64,000 nt of DNA from Flavihumibacter sp. ZG627 (GTDB taxonomy: Bacteria; Bacteroidota; Bacteroidia; Chitinophagales; Chitinophagaceae). Position 1 is the first letter of the stretch. Each line of letters starts with the position of its first letter. The stretch lies in the NCBI RefSeq assembly GCF_000814325.1, contig NZ_JPHF01000012.1, forward strand, positions 49,768 through 113,767, given 5' to 3'. The translations under genes and the position numbers were made by a program. This document shows positions 36,745 to 45,147 of this stretch, piece after piece. Under the pieces are notes generated by a model. It searched no databases. It worked only from the letters and a program-made list of their open reading frames with translations, and was not told the origin of the DNA.

Positions 36745-37623
36745 TCATAACCAATATGGTCCCGTTGTATTCGGGACCATATTGGTTAACCTAGGAATGT
36801 TTTTGCAGTGAATGAATAACCTTACGTAGTTTTTCGGATTGTTTTTGTATTTCCCAAGGTCTAACAATTCTACTTTCCTGAATTCAACCGGATGGCTTTC
36901 GGCCTGGAGTGAAATGTACCCTTCCTTTATTGTTTGTCCACCAGAAAGTTTTGCTTTCTGTACCCATGGATCTTTGCCATCATATTGAGGTTGCATAAAA
37001 CGTAAAACAGTATCCCCCTCAATGATATGTTGAACAATTGAATCGCCAAGCACGAACATTTCAGCCCTTACCCATTGGTCACCATGATATGTTTTAGAAA
37101 GTGAATTCACGCAGTGCGGGGTAAAGAGTTTGCCATCCATCACAACATTTGTTCCGGGCGTACACAGGTTTCCTGTTGAGCGCTCGTCTTTTCCATTCCC
37201 ACCCAGGAACTGGGCTTCCAGTGAAATGGGGAAGTCTTGCTCCAAAGACATGCTTTCGGGCGATTGACCATGTAGCATGGCCCCACTGTTTCGAATTGCC
37301 CAGCCTGGACCATCTTTGCATTGCTGGCCAGTAAAACGGTATTCCACTACCAGTAGATAATAGGAGAAGGAGCGGTCATAAAAAATATGGCCATATTGCT
37401 CCTTGAAACTATCATACTGGTCGTAGTTCACCGTCAGCTTCCCGTCCACAACCCGGAATGTATTGGCATAATTTTCATTCAGCGGATGATCCTTGATTTT
37501 TATTTTCCAGTTGGTTAGGTCCTTGCCATTGAAGAGTTGAATCCATTTGCCATGCTTCGTTTTTTTCTGTGCCATTGATGCTATCGAAAGCATAATTAGC
37601 AGAAGGGTTGTTAACAGTTTCAT
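36745..37623 (-). CDS. Secreted DUF1080 (3-keto-disaccharide hydrolase-like) protein with C-terminal extension
   Basis: A 292-residue protein with a signal peptide (MKLLTTLLLIMLSIASMAQ) and a concanavalin-like DUF1080 fold: WIQLFNGKDLTNWKIK at about 27-42, GWAIRNSGAMLHGQ at about 107-120, and a final HPVEFRKVELLDL near 250-262. DUF1080 proteins are linked to hydrolysis of 3-keto-glycosides. After the usual domain end there are about 30 further residues that run through the 16-bp hairpin at 36749-36787 before the first stop. This looks like loss of the normal stop codon. It is 65 bp downstream of secA's stop, separated by a terminator. Confidence 0.85.
   Translation of the reverse strand: MKLLTTLLLIMLSIASMAQKKTKHGKWIQLFNGKDLTNWKIKIKDHPLNENYANTFRVVDGKLTVNYDQYDSFKEQYGHIFYDRSFSYYLLVVEYRFTGQQCKDGPGWAIRNSGAMLHGQSPESMSLEQDFPISLEAQFLGGNGKDERSTGNLCTPGTNVVMDGKLFTPHCVNSLSKTYHGDQWVRAEMFVLGDSIVQHIIEGDTVLRFMQPQYDGKDPWVQKAKLSGGQTIKEGYISLQAESHPVEFRKVELLDLGKYKNNPKNYVRLFIHCKNIPRLTNMVPNTTGPYWL
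36749..36787. terminator. Bidirectional hairpin between convergent genes
   Basis: A perfect 16-bp inverted repeat (36749-36764 with 36772-36787, 7-nt loop TTGTATT) lies between the lipoprotein gene and the DUF1080 gene. T-runs are weak on both sides. On the minus strand the hairpin is inside the DUF1080 reading frame and encodes its last dozen residues. Confidence 0.7.
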
Positions 37624-37640
37624 AGCAGGAAGTTAAGTAT

Positions 37641-37667
37641 AAAAAAAGGTGCCCCGAGGGACACCTT
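37641..37667 (-). terminator. Terminator of secA
   Basis: A hairpin with one mismatch (AAGGTGTCCC with GGGGCACCTT) followed on the minus strand by a run of seven T. It lies about 20 bp after the secA stop codon at 37689. Confidence 0.88.
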
Positions 37668-37688
37668 GTAAAAATATTTGACTGGTTA

Positions 37689-40600
37689 TCAGAGATTGCT
37701 TCCGTGACAGTTTTTGAACTTCTTGCCACTTCCACAAGGGCATGGATCATTTCGCCCAACTTTGGGTCCCACCCGAATTGGCTCCCGAACCACTGGTCCG
37801 CCCGATGGATCGAAATAGTCATTCTGGTTGGCGGCATAATCATCTCCTTTGGCTTCTATCTCCTCTTTATTAGCCTGCAATTTACTCATGTCGGTTTTCT
37901 CTTCATGACCTTCGCGGATGATATCAGCTGGTCTTTGTTGTTCCATTGGTATTCCGCTATGGCTGAGGAAGGAAACAATTTCCCTATTAACCTCGCCATC
38001 CATTTTACGGAACAGTTCAAATGCCTCAACCTTATAAATTACCAGGGGATCTTTCTGTTCGAGATATGCCGTTTGAACACTTTGTTTGAGGTCATCCATT
38101 GCACGCAGATGTTCTTTCCAGGCATCATCTATTAAGGCGAGTGTGATAGAGCGCTCAACAGCATTTACCAATTCACGGCCATCTGTATCAAGTGTTTTCT
38201 GCATATTACTTAATACACTTACTGCCTTTCTGCCATCGGTGAATGGCACCACAACATTTTCTATATGCCCTCCCTGAGTAGTCCTGATATTCTGAAAAAC
38301 GGGCACAGCCTGAATACGCAATGCATCCATCTTTCTTTGATAATTTTCGGTGGCCTCGTTATATAGTCTGTCTGATAATTGCTGTGCGTTTACAGACTTG
38401 AATTCATCTGATGTGATAGCCGTGTCTATACCAAAGTTTACGATGGCCGCAAGTTTAAAACCTTCAAAGTCTTCCTGCTCCTTGAAGGAGCTGATTAGGC
38501 CTTCTGCTACACCATAGAATGCATTGTCGAGATCAAGCGCCAGTCGTTCGCCAAAGAGCGCATGCTGGCGTTTCTTATACACCACATTCCTCTGCTTGTT
38601 CATAACGTCATCGTATTCAAGTAGACGTTTACGGATACCGAAGTTATTCTCCTCAACTTTTTTCTGTGCTCGTTCGATACTCTTCGTGATCATACTATGC
38701 TGTATCACTTCCCCTTCCTTGTAACCCATTCTATCCATGAGGGAAGCGATACGGTCTGAACCAAACATTCGCATCAGGTCATCTTCCATCGAAACATAAA
38801 ACTGTGAAGTACCCGGATCACCCTGGCGACCGGCACGGCCTCTCAACTGGCGATCGACGCGACGGCTTTCATGTCTCTCTGTACCTATGATCGCAAGTCC
38901 ACCTGCATCTTTAACACCCGGCCCGAGTTTTATATCTGTACCCCGACCCGCCATGTTAGTGGCTATTGTTACAGCTCCGGCAAATCCGGCTTCTGCTACA
39001 ACCTGTGCTTCACGGGCGTGCTGCTTTGCGTTCAATACGTTATGCGGAATTTTTTTAACCTGCAGCATTCTGCTGAGCAATTCACTTACCTCTACTGAAG
39101 TAGTACCTACAAGCACCGGACGGCCAGCAGTACGTAGGTTTTCGATTTCATCAATTACTGCAGAATATTTTTCGCGCTTGGTCTTATAAACAAGATCCTG
39201 CTGGTCTTTACGTATCACCTGCACATTGGTTGGGATATTCACCACATCCAGTTTATAGATATCCCATAGCTCTGCTGCTTCTGTTTCTGCAGTACCGGTC
39301 ATGCCTGCAAGCTTGTGGTACATCCTGAAATAATTCTGCAGCGTAATGGTTGCATATGTTTGGGTGGCAGCCTCGATCTTCACATTCTCCTTTGCTTCAA
39401 TGGCCTGGTGAAGTCCGTCAGAATAACGCCTTCCTTCCATGATACGGCCTGTTTGTTCATCTACTATCTTCACCTGTCCGTCTATCACTACATACTCAAC
39501 ATCTTTGTCGAACAACGTATATGATTTGAGCAACTGGTGGATGGTATGGATGCGATCGGCCTTTAGGGTATATTCATTTAGCAATACTTCCTTACTGTGA
39601 AGTTTTTCTTCGGCGCTGGCATCACTGCTTTCTATTTCGCCAAGTTTTACACTGATATCAGGGAGTACAAAAAAGTCGGGATCTTCTCCTGATTTGGTGA
39701 TCATCTGGATACCGCGATCAGTAAGGTCAACTGAATTGTTTTTTTCATCAATATAAAAAAACAGTTCTGAGTCAACCTTCGGCATTTCTTTCTGCTGGTC
39801 AGCCAGGTAATAGTTTTCTGCTTTCTGCAGTTTCACCCTGATACCGGGCTCGCTGAGGAATTTGATCAGGGCACTGGTTTTTGGTAAGCCTCTGTACGCA
39901 CGCATCAGCGCCATTCCCCCATCCTTGGGATCATCATTTCCCTCACTGATTTTTTTGCGTGCCTCATTCAGGAATTTATTTACCACTTGTTTCTGCGCTT
40001 CAACCAGCTGAAGAACCCTTGGCTTGAGAAGGTGATATTGTTGTTCATCGCCTCTAGGAACCGGACCAGAAATGATAAGTGGAGTTCTGGCATCATCAAT
40101 CAATACGGAGTCAACTTCATCTACCATGGCGAAATGATGTTTTCGCTGCACCATTTCTTCCGGACTATGAACCATGTTATCACGGAGATAATCAAAACCG
40201 AATTCATTATTGGTACCATAGGTGATATCAGCATGGTAGGCTGCTCTTCTTTCTTCACTGTTTGGCTGGTGCTTATCAATGCAGTCAACCGTCAATCCCA
40301 GCCATTCGAAAATAGGACCATTCCATTCAGAGTCGCGGCGTGCCAGGTAATCATTCACGGTAACGATATGAACACCTTCGCCAGCCAGTGCATTCAGGTA
40401 GGCGGGAAGGGTAGAAACGAGGGTCTTACCTTCACCTGTTGCCATTTCTGAGATCTTGCCGGTATGTAAAACATAACCACCGATCAACTGAACATCATAA
40501 TGAACCATGTTCCAGGTAACTGTACCTCCACCCGCTGTCCAGGTGTTGCTGAAATTGGACTGGTCTCCTTCAATGGTGATATGTTGTTTATTGACAGCGA

Positions 40601-41018
40601 GTTTGCGGTCAAGATCAGTAGCAGTTGCTGTAAGCACGGTATTTTCCTTAAAACGACGGCCGGTTTCCTTTACAACGGCAAATGCTTCAGGGGCAATTTC
40701 TTTAAGGATCTCCTCAATATGCTCATTCCGCTTTTTGCGAAGTTTATCAACTTCCTGGTAAATGGTGTCTTTGCCGGTAAAATCATTAAAAGGAAGTGCC
40801 TCTGCTGCAGCATTTGCTTCTGCGATCTCTGCATCAACAGCTTTCAGGTGATCCTGGATACGCTGTTTGAATTCTCTAGTTTTGGCCCTAAGCTGGTCAT
40901 TGGTCAAGGACTGATAAGTAGTGAAATATTCGTTAACCTTGGCTACAATCGGTTGGATGATCTTTACATCTTTCTCTGATTTGCTGCCACCAAATAACTT
41001 CTGTATAAAACCTAACAT
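37689..41018 (-). CDS. secA: Preprotein translocase ATPase SecA
   Basis: A 1,109-residue motor that pushes unfolded preproteins through SecYEG. Walker A is MATGEGKTLV, Walker B/DEAD-like DEVDSVLIDDARTPLI, and later motifs include MAGRGTDIKLGPGV and RQLRGRAGRQGDPG. The C-terminus is the zinc-binding CPCGSGKKFKNCHG tail. The protein is about 200 residues longer than E. coli SecA, which is common in Bacteroidota owing to insertions. It is a single gene with its own promoter and terminator, and its 5' leader contains an 11-bp inverted repeat. Confidence 0.98.
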   Translation of the reverse strand: MLGFIQKLFGGSKSEKDVKIIQPIVAKVNEYFTTYQSLTNDQLRAKTREFKQRIQDHLKAVDAEIAEANAAAEALPFNDFTGKDTIYQEVDKLRKKRNEHIEEILKEIAPEAFAVVKETGRRFKENTVLTATATDLDRKLAVNKQHITIEGDQSNFSNTWTAGGGTVTWNMVHYDVQLIGGYVLHTGKISEMATGEGKTLVSTLPAYLNALAGEGVHIVTVNDYLARRDSEWNGPIFEWLGLTVDCIDKHQPNSEERRAAYHADITYGTNNEFGFDYLRDNMVHSPEEMVQRKHHFAMVDEVDSVLIDDARTPLIISGPVPRGDEQQYHLLKPRVLQLVEAQKQVVNKFLNEARKKISEGNDDPKDGGMALMRAYRGLPKTSALIKFLSEPGIRVKLQKAENYYLADQQKEMPKVDSELFFYIDEKNNSVDLTDRGIQMITKSGEDPDFFVLPDISVKLGEIESSDASAEEKLHSKEVLLNEYTLKADRIHTIHQLLKSYTLFDKDVEYVVIDGQVKIVDEQTGRIMEGRRYSDGLHQAIEAKENVKIEAATQTYATITLQNYFRMYHKLAGMTGTAETEAAELWDIYKLDVVNIPTNVQVIRKDQQDLVYKTKREKYSAVIDEIENLRTAGRPVLVGTTSVEVSELLSRMLQVKKIPHNVLNAKQHAREAQVVAEAGFAGAVTIATNMAGRGTDIKLGPGVKDAGGLAIIGTERHESRRVDRQLRGRAGRQGDPGTSQFYVSMEDDLMRMFGSDRIASLMDRMGYKEGEVIQHSMITKSIERAQKKVEENNFGIRKRLLEYDDVMNKQRNVVYKKRQHALFGERLALDLDNAFYGVAEGLISSFKEQEDFEGFKLAAIVNFGIDTAITSDEFKSVNAQQLSDRLYNEATENYQRKMDALRIQAVPVFQNIRTTQGGHIENVVVPFTDGRKAVSVLSNMQKTLDTDGRELVNAVERSITLALIDDAWKEHLRAMDDLKQSVQTAYLEQKDPLVIYKVEAFELFRKMDGEVNREIVSFLSHSGIPMEQQRPADIIREGHEEKTDMSKLQANKEEIEAKGDDYAANQNDYFDPSGGPVVREPIRVGPKVGRNDPCPCGSGKKFKNCHGSNL

Positions 41019-41061
41019 GTTTTGGGTATTGTCTTATATAATAGTTCAAATGAGTTATAAA

Positions 41062-41107
41062 CCTGTCAATTTCAATGCTACAAATCAAAAAAGGTCAAAT
41101 TGACAGG
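41062..41107 (-). promoter_or_regulatory. Stem-loop at the predicted 5' end of the secA mRNA
   Basis: A perfect 11-bp inverted repeat (CCTGTCAATTT at 41062-41072 and AAATTGACAGG at 41097-41107) encloses a 24-nt T-rich loop. The -7 box at 41112-41119 places the start of transcription at about 41105, so the stem would form at the 5' end of the transcript, about 44 nt before the secA start codon. Confidence 0.6.
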
Positions 41108-41111
41108 GCGT

Positions 41112-41119
41112 CAAAGGTA
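41112..41119 (-). promoter_or_regulatory. Promoter -7 box of secA
   Basis: The minus strand reads TACCTTTG, an exact TAnnTTTG box, with a TTG about 22 bp upstream. It predicts a leader of about 87 nt for secA. Confidence 0.65.
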
Positions 41120-41173
41120 ATAAATCTGTATCAGGATTTGGCAATTTGATAGGGGTGTGTAGCGGCCTGTTGC

Positions 41174-41203
41174 TTTGATAAAAGGAAAGAATAGTGTAAT
41201 TTG
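41174..41203 (+). promoter_or_regulatory. Promoter of the lipoprotein gene at 41231
   Basis: TTTG at 41174-41177, 19 bp spacing, then TAATTTG at 41197-41203, one base short of the TAnnTTTG consensus. The start codon follows 27 bp later. This promoter and that of secA are divergent. Confidence 0.5.
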
Positions 41204-41230
41204 CCAGTTCCCATAAGTAAAAAAGAACAC

Positions 41231-41740
41231 ATGAAGTCTGTTATTCGTACGCTTACCTTATCAACCACCCTTATGATTGCCGTTTTCGGCCTAAATGCCT
41301 GCAGCGACAAAGGGGATGAAGAGAACCCTTATTTGTTCCCGGTTGATGTTCAACCTTCTCAATTCACTTTTTCAAGCGCAAACCTTAAATCGGGCGTCTG
41401 GAAAATAACCAAGCACCTCGTTGACCCGGCATATGATTATAATAATGACGGGAAGCTGGAAAACAACGCAATCCCCTTTTACCAGCAATGTGACAAGGAC
41501 GATTACGTTATTTTTACCACTGACACCGAGGGAATCCAGCATGAGGGAACAAATGTTTGCGCAGGTGAACCCCAGCAAAAGCCTTTCACCTGGAGTTGGG
41601 AAGAGGGTACTAAAAGACTATACATTTCAACAGGTACTTTCCTGACCATATATAATCTTACCGCTACAGAGTTTGTTGTAAAGAGGGTCTTTAGCCAGGG
41701 TGGAAAAAATTACAACGAGTATATATATTATACCCATTAA
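41231..41740 (+). CDS. Predicted surface lipoprotein of unknown function
   Basis: A 169-residue protein from the ATG at 41231. The signal peptide ends in GLNAC with lipidated C24, and SDKGDEEN follows, an acidic stretch like the lipoprotein export signal of Bacteroidota. The mature part has a lipocalin-like look (LKSGVWKITKHLVDPAYDYN; FTWSWEEGTKRLYIS). No known function is recognised. It has its own promoter and is followed by the promoter and leader of atpG. Confidence 0.7.
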   Translation: MKSVIRTLTLSTTLMIAVFGLNACSDKGDEENPYLFPVDVQPSQFTFSSANLKSGVWKITKHLVDPAYDYNNDGKLENNAIPFYQQCDKDDYVIFTTDTEGIQHEGTNVCAGEPQQKPFTWSWEEGTKRLYISTGTFLTIYNLTATEFVVKRVFSQGGKNYNEYIYYTH

Positions 41741-41787
41741 GTAGTTTAAGCCAATAACAAAGAATTTCTTTTTTTACGGTAATAACC

Positions 41788-41795
41788 TAACTTTG
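41788..41795 (+). promoter_or_regulatory. Promoter -7 box of atpG
   Basis: TAACTTTG, an exact TAnnTTTG box, followed by CGCCCC as at the first tandem promoter near 63.6 kb. Transcription should start near 41800, giving a leader of about 70 nt. Confidence 0.6.
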
Positions 41796-41798
41796 CGC

Positions 41799-41849
41799 CC
41801 CATCAGGGTAGCTGAAACCTAAGCGGTTTTTGCTCCTGGTGGGATTTTT
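41799..41849 (+). promoter_or_regulatory. Nested stem-loop plus T-run in the atpG leader (possible attenuator)
   Basis: CCCATCAGG (41799-41807) pairs with CCTGGTGGG (41835-41843, one G-U pair), enclosing a second hairpin AAACC/GGTTT (41815-41819 and 41825-41829). A T-rich run ATTTTT follows at once. It begins at the predicted transcription start and ends about 20 nt before the atpG ATG. It has the shape of an intrinsic terminator inside a leader. Confidence 0.5.
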
Positions 41850-41869
41850 ATTTAATAATTATTTGAGAC

Positions 41870-42751
41870 ATGTCAGGAGCACTAAAAGAGGTACGCAACA
41901 GGATCAAATCGGTACAAAGCACCCAGCAGATCACAAAAGCAATGAAAATGGTAAGTGCTGCAAAGCTGCGCCGTGCCCAGGATGCCATTATCCAGATGCG
42001 GCCCTATGCCAACAAGCTGCAGGAAATGCTCAGCAATATTGTTAGCAATACCGAAGGCGAGCTGGGTGGAACCCTCGCTACTGAAAGACATGTTGATAGG
42101 GTATTGCTGATCGTTATAACCAGCGACCGCGGTCTTGCCGGTGCCTATAATGCCAATATCATTAAAGCGGCCAAAGCGGTGATCGCAGAAAAATATGCCA
42201 GCCAGGCAGCAGCAGGCAATGTTGCCATTTGGAATATTGGTAAGAAGGGGTATGAATCCATGCTCAAATCCAATTATAAGGTGGATGCCACATTCAAGGA
42301 TATCTTCCTTGATCTTCGTTTCGAAACGGTTCAGGCCTGTGCACAAGCTGCAGTGAAGGCCTTTGAAGAGAAGCAGTTTGATCTGGTGGAGGTTGTTTAC
42401 AGTGAATTCAAAAATGCAGCTACCCAGCGCTTTGTGGTAGAGCGGTTCCTGCCTATTCCCAAGGTTAAGCCCGCTGCTAAAGCAAAAAAAAGCGATTTCA
42501 TCTTCGAACCTAATAAAGAAGAGTTGATTGCTGAACTGATGCCTAAGATCCTTAATACACAATTATACAAGGCGGTGCTGGATGCCAATGCATCTGAACA
42601 TGGTGCACGTATGACAGCCATGGATAAGGCTTCCGAGAACGCTAACGAACTCCTGCGTTCACTGAAGATCAGTTATAACCGTGCCCGCCAGGCAGCCATT
42701 ACAACAGAACTTACTGAGATCGTAAGTGGGGCGGCAGCATTGCAGGGTTAA
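41870..42751 (+). CDS. atpG: ATP synthase F1 gamma subunit
   Basis: A 293-residue central-stalk subunit of F-type ATP synthase. It begins with SGALKEVRNRIKSVQSTQQITKAMKMVSAAKLRRAQ, the conserved N-terminal coiled-coil helix, and ends with the conserved SYNRARQAAITTELTEIVSGAAAL helix that runs in the rotor. It stands alone here, with no other atp gene in the window, so ATP synthase genes are split in this genome. It has its own promoter and terminator. Confidence 0.97.
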   Translation: MSGALKEVRNRIKSVQSTQQITKAMKMVSAAKLRRAQDAIIQMRPYANKLQEMLSNIVSNTEGELGGTLATERHVDRVLLIVITSDRGLAGAYNANIIKAAKAVIAEKYASQAAAGNVAIWNIGKKGYESMLKSNYKVDATFKDIFLDLRFETVQACAQAAVKAFEEKQFDLVEVVYSEFKNAATQRFVVERFLPIPKVKPAAKAKKSDFIFEPNKEELIAELMPKILNTQLYKAVLDANASEHGARMTAMDKASENANELLRSLKISYNRARQAAITTELTEIVSGAAALQG

Positions 42752-42798
42752 TATAGGGTCAGGATAAGAATTTCTGATTAGTATATTCGAATATTGAT

Positions 42799-42826
42799 AA
42801 TAGCGACCATTGGTCGCTATTTTTTT
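42799..42826 (+). terminator. Terminator of atpG
   Basis: A perfect 10-bp stem (AATAGCGACC and GGTCGCTATT, 3-nt loop ATT) followed by a run of T, about 50 bp after the atpG stop codon. Confidence 0.93.
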
Positions 42827-42958
42827 ACCTGATCAGAGGCTTTTCCACATTGTGCAAAACTCCATTTCCCTTTTTATCAAATAAATAGAAGCTTGCGGCA
42901 TGTTGATTGCTGCAAACCCAGGGAGCATTGTGGCAGCAGTACCTTAAAAATTACGACT

Positions 42959-43762
42959 ATGGAAATCGGACATATCATACCCCATATAGAAGCACTGATC
43001 TTTGCCAGTGAAAAGCCTCTCGGCGCTTTAGAGCTGACAGACCTGGTCAACCAGGCTTTTGGGTTCATGGAAGATAAGATCAGCCTCGAGCAGGTGGAAG
43101 CAGGAATTGAAGGGATAATTGAAAAATACCAATCAGAGTTTTATCCTTTTGAACTGCGATTCAGTGGTGGTGGATTCCAGTTCCTTACCAAGAAAGAATA
43201 CCATAAGACGGTAGCCCAGCTTAATGGTGATAAATTCCTGAAACGATTGAGTCCTGCCGCTATGGAAACACTGGCCATCATTGCCTATAAGCAGCCAATA
43301 ACTAAATCTGAGATCGAGTCGATAAGGGGCGTAAGCGCTGATTATAGTATCCAGAAATTACTGGAGAAAGAACTTATTATTATCAGCGGCAGGAATGAAG
43401 AATTGCCTGGAAAGCCACTGGTATATGTTACTTCCCGTTCCTTTATGGATTATTTTGGATTGAATGGTCCGGAAGATCTGCCACGAATCAAAGAAGTGCT
43501 TGCAGAACAGGCAGTAGAGCCAACACTTATGTTTGGTAATAACCTCCATGTTGCGAATGGAGATGATGAACAGGTAACGGATACTTTAGTTGATACTTTG
43601 GAGGATCCGAACTCAGTTCTTTTGGTAAGTGAGAATGGTGAGTTATTGGAAACCCTTGCTCAGCAGGAAGAAGAAGAGGAGCAGAATCAAACTGAAATAA
43701 ATCCGGATGAGGATACTGAAAGTTCCGAAACTGGTGAAGAGGAAGAGCAGGATCCGCAATAA
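42959..43762 (+). CDS. scpB: Segregation and condensation protein ScpB
   Basis: A 267-residue partner of SMC and ScpA in chromosome condensation. The ATG at 42959 gives MEIGHIIPHIEALIFASEKPL, the family N-terminus; an in-frame ATG 22 codons upstream is less likely. Two winged-helix domains are visible, with SPAAMETLAIIAYKQPITKSEIE and IRGVSADYSIQKLLEKELI. The last 60 or so residues form a highly acidic tail (EEEEEQNQTEI), longer than in most ScpB proteins. lysA follows after 48 bp. Confidence 0.95.
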   Translation: MEIGHIIPHIEALIFASEKPLGALELTDLVNQAFGFMEDKISLEQVEAGIEGIIEKYQSEFYPFELRFSGGGFQFLTKKEYHKTVAQLNGDKFLKRLSPAAMETLAIIAYKQPITKSEIESIRGVSADYSIQKLLEKELIIISGRNEELPGKPLVYVTSRSFMDYFGLNGPEDLPRIKEVLAEQAVEPTLMFGNNLHVANGDDEQVTDTLVDTLEDPNSVLLVSENGELLETLAQQEEEEEQNQTEINPDEDTESSETGEEEEQDPQ

Positions 43763-43810
43763 ATTGTGTTATTGGCTGTATATTCGCCCAATTCGCAAGC
43801 AAACTAATTT

Positions 43811-45022
43811 ATGTCTTATTTATCTAATGAGTACCTCGTGCAGATTGCACAGGAGTATGGTACTCCGGTTTATGTTTATAATGCCAACCAGATCAGTGAG
43901 CAGTATGAGAAACTGAAATCTGCCTTCACGAAATGTAATGCCCGATTTTTCTATGCCTGTAAGGCACTCAGTAATATTAATATCCTTAAGTATATTGAGT
44001 CAATAGGGGCATCGCTTGATTGTGTAAGTATAAACGAAGTGAAACTAGGTCTGCGTGCCGGCTTTACCCCGGAGAGAATTCTATTTACGCCCAACTGTGT
44101 TGACTTTGCTGAGATCGATGAAGGCAAACAACTTGGTGTTAACCTCAACATAGATAATATTTCTATTCTGGAACAATTCGGAACAAAATACGGTGGGTCT
44201 TATCCTATTTGTATCCGTTTCAACCCTCATATAATGGGTGGGGGCAATTACAAGATTTCAACAGGTCATATAGACAGTAAATTCGGTATCTCCATTCACC
44301 AGATTCGCCACATTGAAAGGGTCGTAAAATCAACCGGATTGAATGTTGCGGGCATCCACATGCATACAGGAAGTGATATAAAGGATGTGAATGTTTTCCT
44401 GCAGGGGCTTGAAGTGATGTTCGAAATTGCAACACATTTCCCCGCATTGAAATTTATTGACCTCGGTAGTGGATTTAAAGTTCCATACCAGGAAGGTGAT
44501 GTTCAGACAGATATCAACCTGTTGGGAGAAAAGGTAGCAGAGGCTTTCAAAAATTATCAGCAGGAAACGGGTAAGGAACTGGAAGTATGGTTCGAACCTG
44601 GAAAGTACCTGGTAAGTGAATCGGGTTATTTTATCGTTAAGGCAAATGTGATCAAACAAACCACTGCTACTGTTTTTGTGGGTGTTAACAGTGGCTTTAA
44701 TCACCTTATCAGGCCTATGTTTTATGATGCCTATCATCGTATCAAAAACATCAGCAATGCAAATGGAAGTGAACGGATATATACGGTGGTGGGGAATATA
44801 TGTGAAACTGACACCTTTGCGTGGGACAGAACGCTGAATGAAGTTCGTGAGGGTGATTTCCTGGTATTCTATAATGCAGGGGCATATGGTTTCGAGATGT
44901 CGTCCAATTTCAATTCGCGACTTAAACCAGCTGAAATAATGGTGCTGGATGATAAAACTTACCTTATACGTAAACGTGATAGTTTCGAAGATCTGCTGAA
45001 GAACCAACTGGAGGTCATCTGA
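43811..45022 (+). CDS. lysA: Diaminopimelate decarboxylase
   Basis: A 403-residue PLP enzyme that makes L-lysine from meso-diaminopimelate. K51 (FFYACKALSN) is the PLP-binding lysine, HMHTGSDI and GSGFKVPYQ are in the barrel domain, and GNICETDTFA carries the active-site cysteine-glutamate pair. A weak promoter-like TATATTCG followed by CCC lies at 43779. A strong terminator follows the gene. Confidence 0.95.
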   Translation: MSYLSNEYLVQIAQEYGTPVYVYNANQISEQYEKLKSAFTKCNARFFYACKALSNINILKYIESIGASLDCVSINEVKLGLRAGFTPERILFTPNCVDFAEIDEGKQLGVNLNIDNISILEQFGTKYGGSYPICIRFNPHIMGGGNYKISTGHIDSKFGISIHQIRHIERVVKSTGLNVAGIHMHTGSDIKDVNVFLQGLEVMFEIATHFPALKFIDLGSGFKVPYQEGDVQTDINLLGEKVAEAFKNYQQETGKELEVWFEPGKYLVSESGYFIVKANVIKQTTATVFVGVNSGFNHLIRPMFYDAYHRIKNISNANGSERIYTVVGNICETDTFAWDRTLNEVREGDFLVFYNAGAYGFEMSSNFNSRLKPAEIMVLDDKTYLIRKRDSFEDLLKNQLEVI

Positions 45023-45040
45023 TATTACAAATCATTATAA

Positions 45041-45076
45041 AAATCCCGGTCGTCAACTACGGCCGGGATTTTTTTT
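45041..45076 (+). terminator. Terminator of lysA
   Basis: A stem of AAATCCCGG and CCGGGATTT, extended inward by further pairs, followed by a run of eight T, 18 bp after the lysA stop codon. Confidence 0.93.
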
Positions 45077-45147
45077 GCCTTATGCAATCCAGTATAATCC
45101 TTCTTGCGTAGATCTGTTAATACCATTCATTAAAAAAACTAAATATT

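Noticed and set aside
41882..42562. Antisense open frame (226 codons) opposite atpG
   Set aside because: It mirrors the atpG coding region, and its translation looks cysteine- and histidine-rich with no family match.
44330..45007. Antisense open frame (225 codons) opposite lysA
   Set aside because: Same reason: opposite a certain gene with conserved catalytic motifs.
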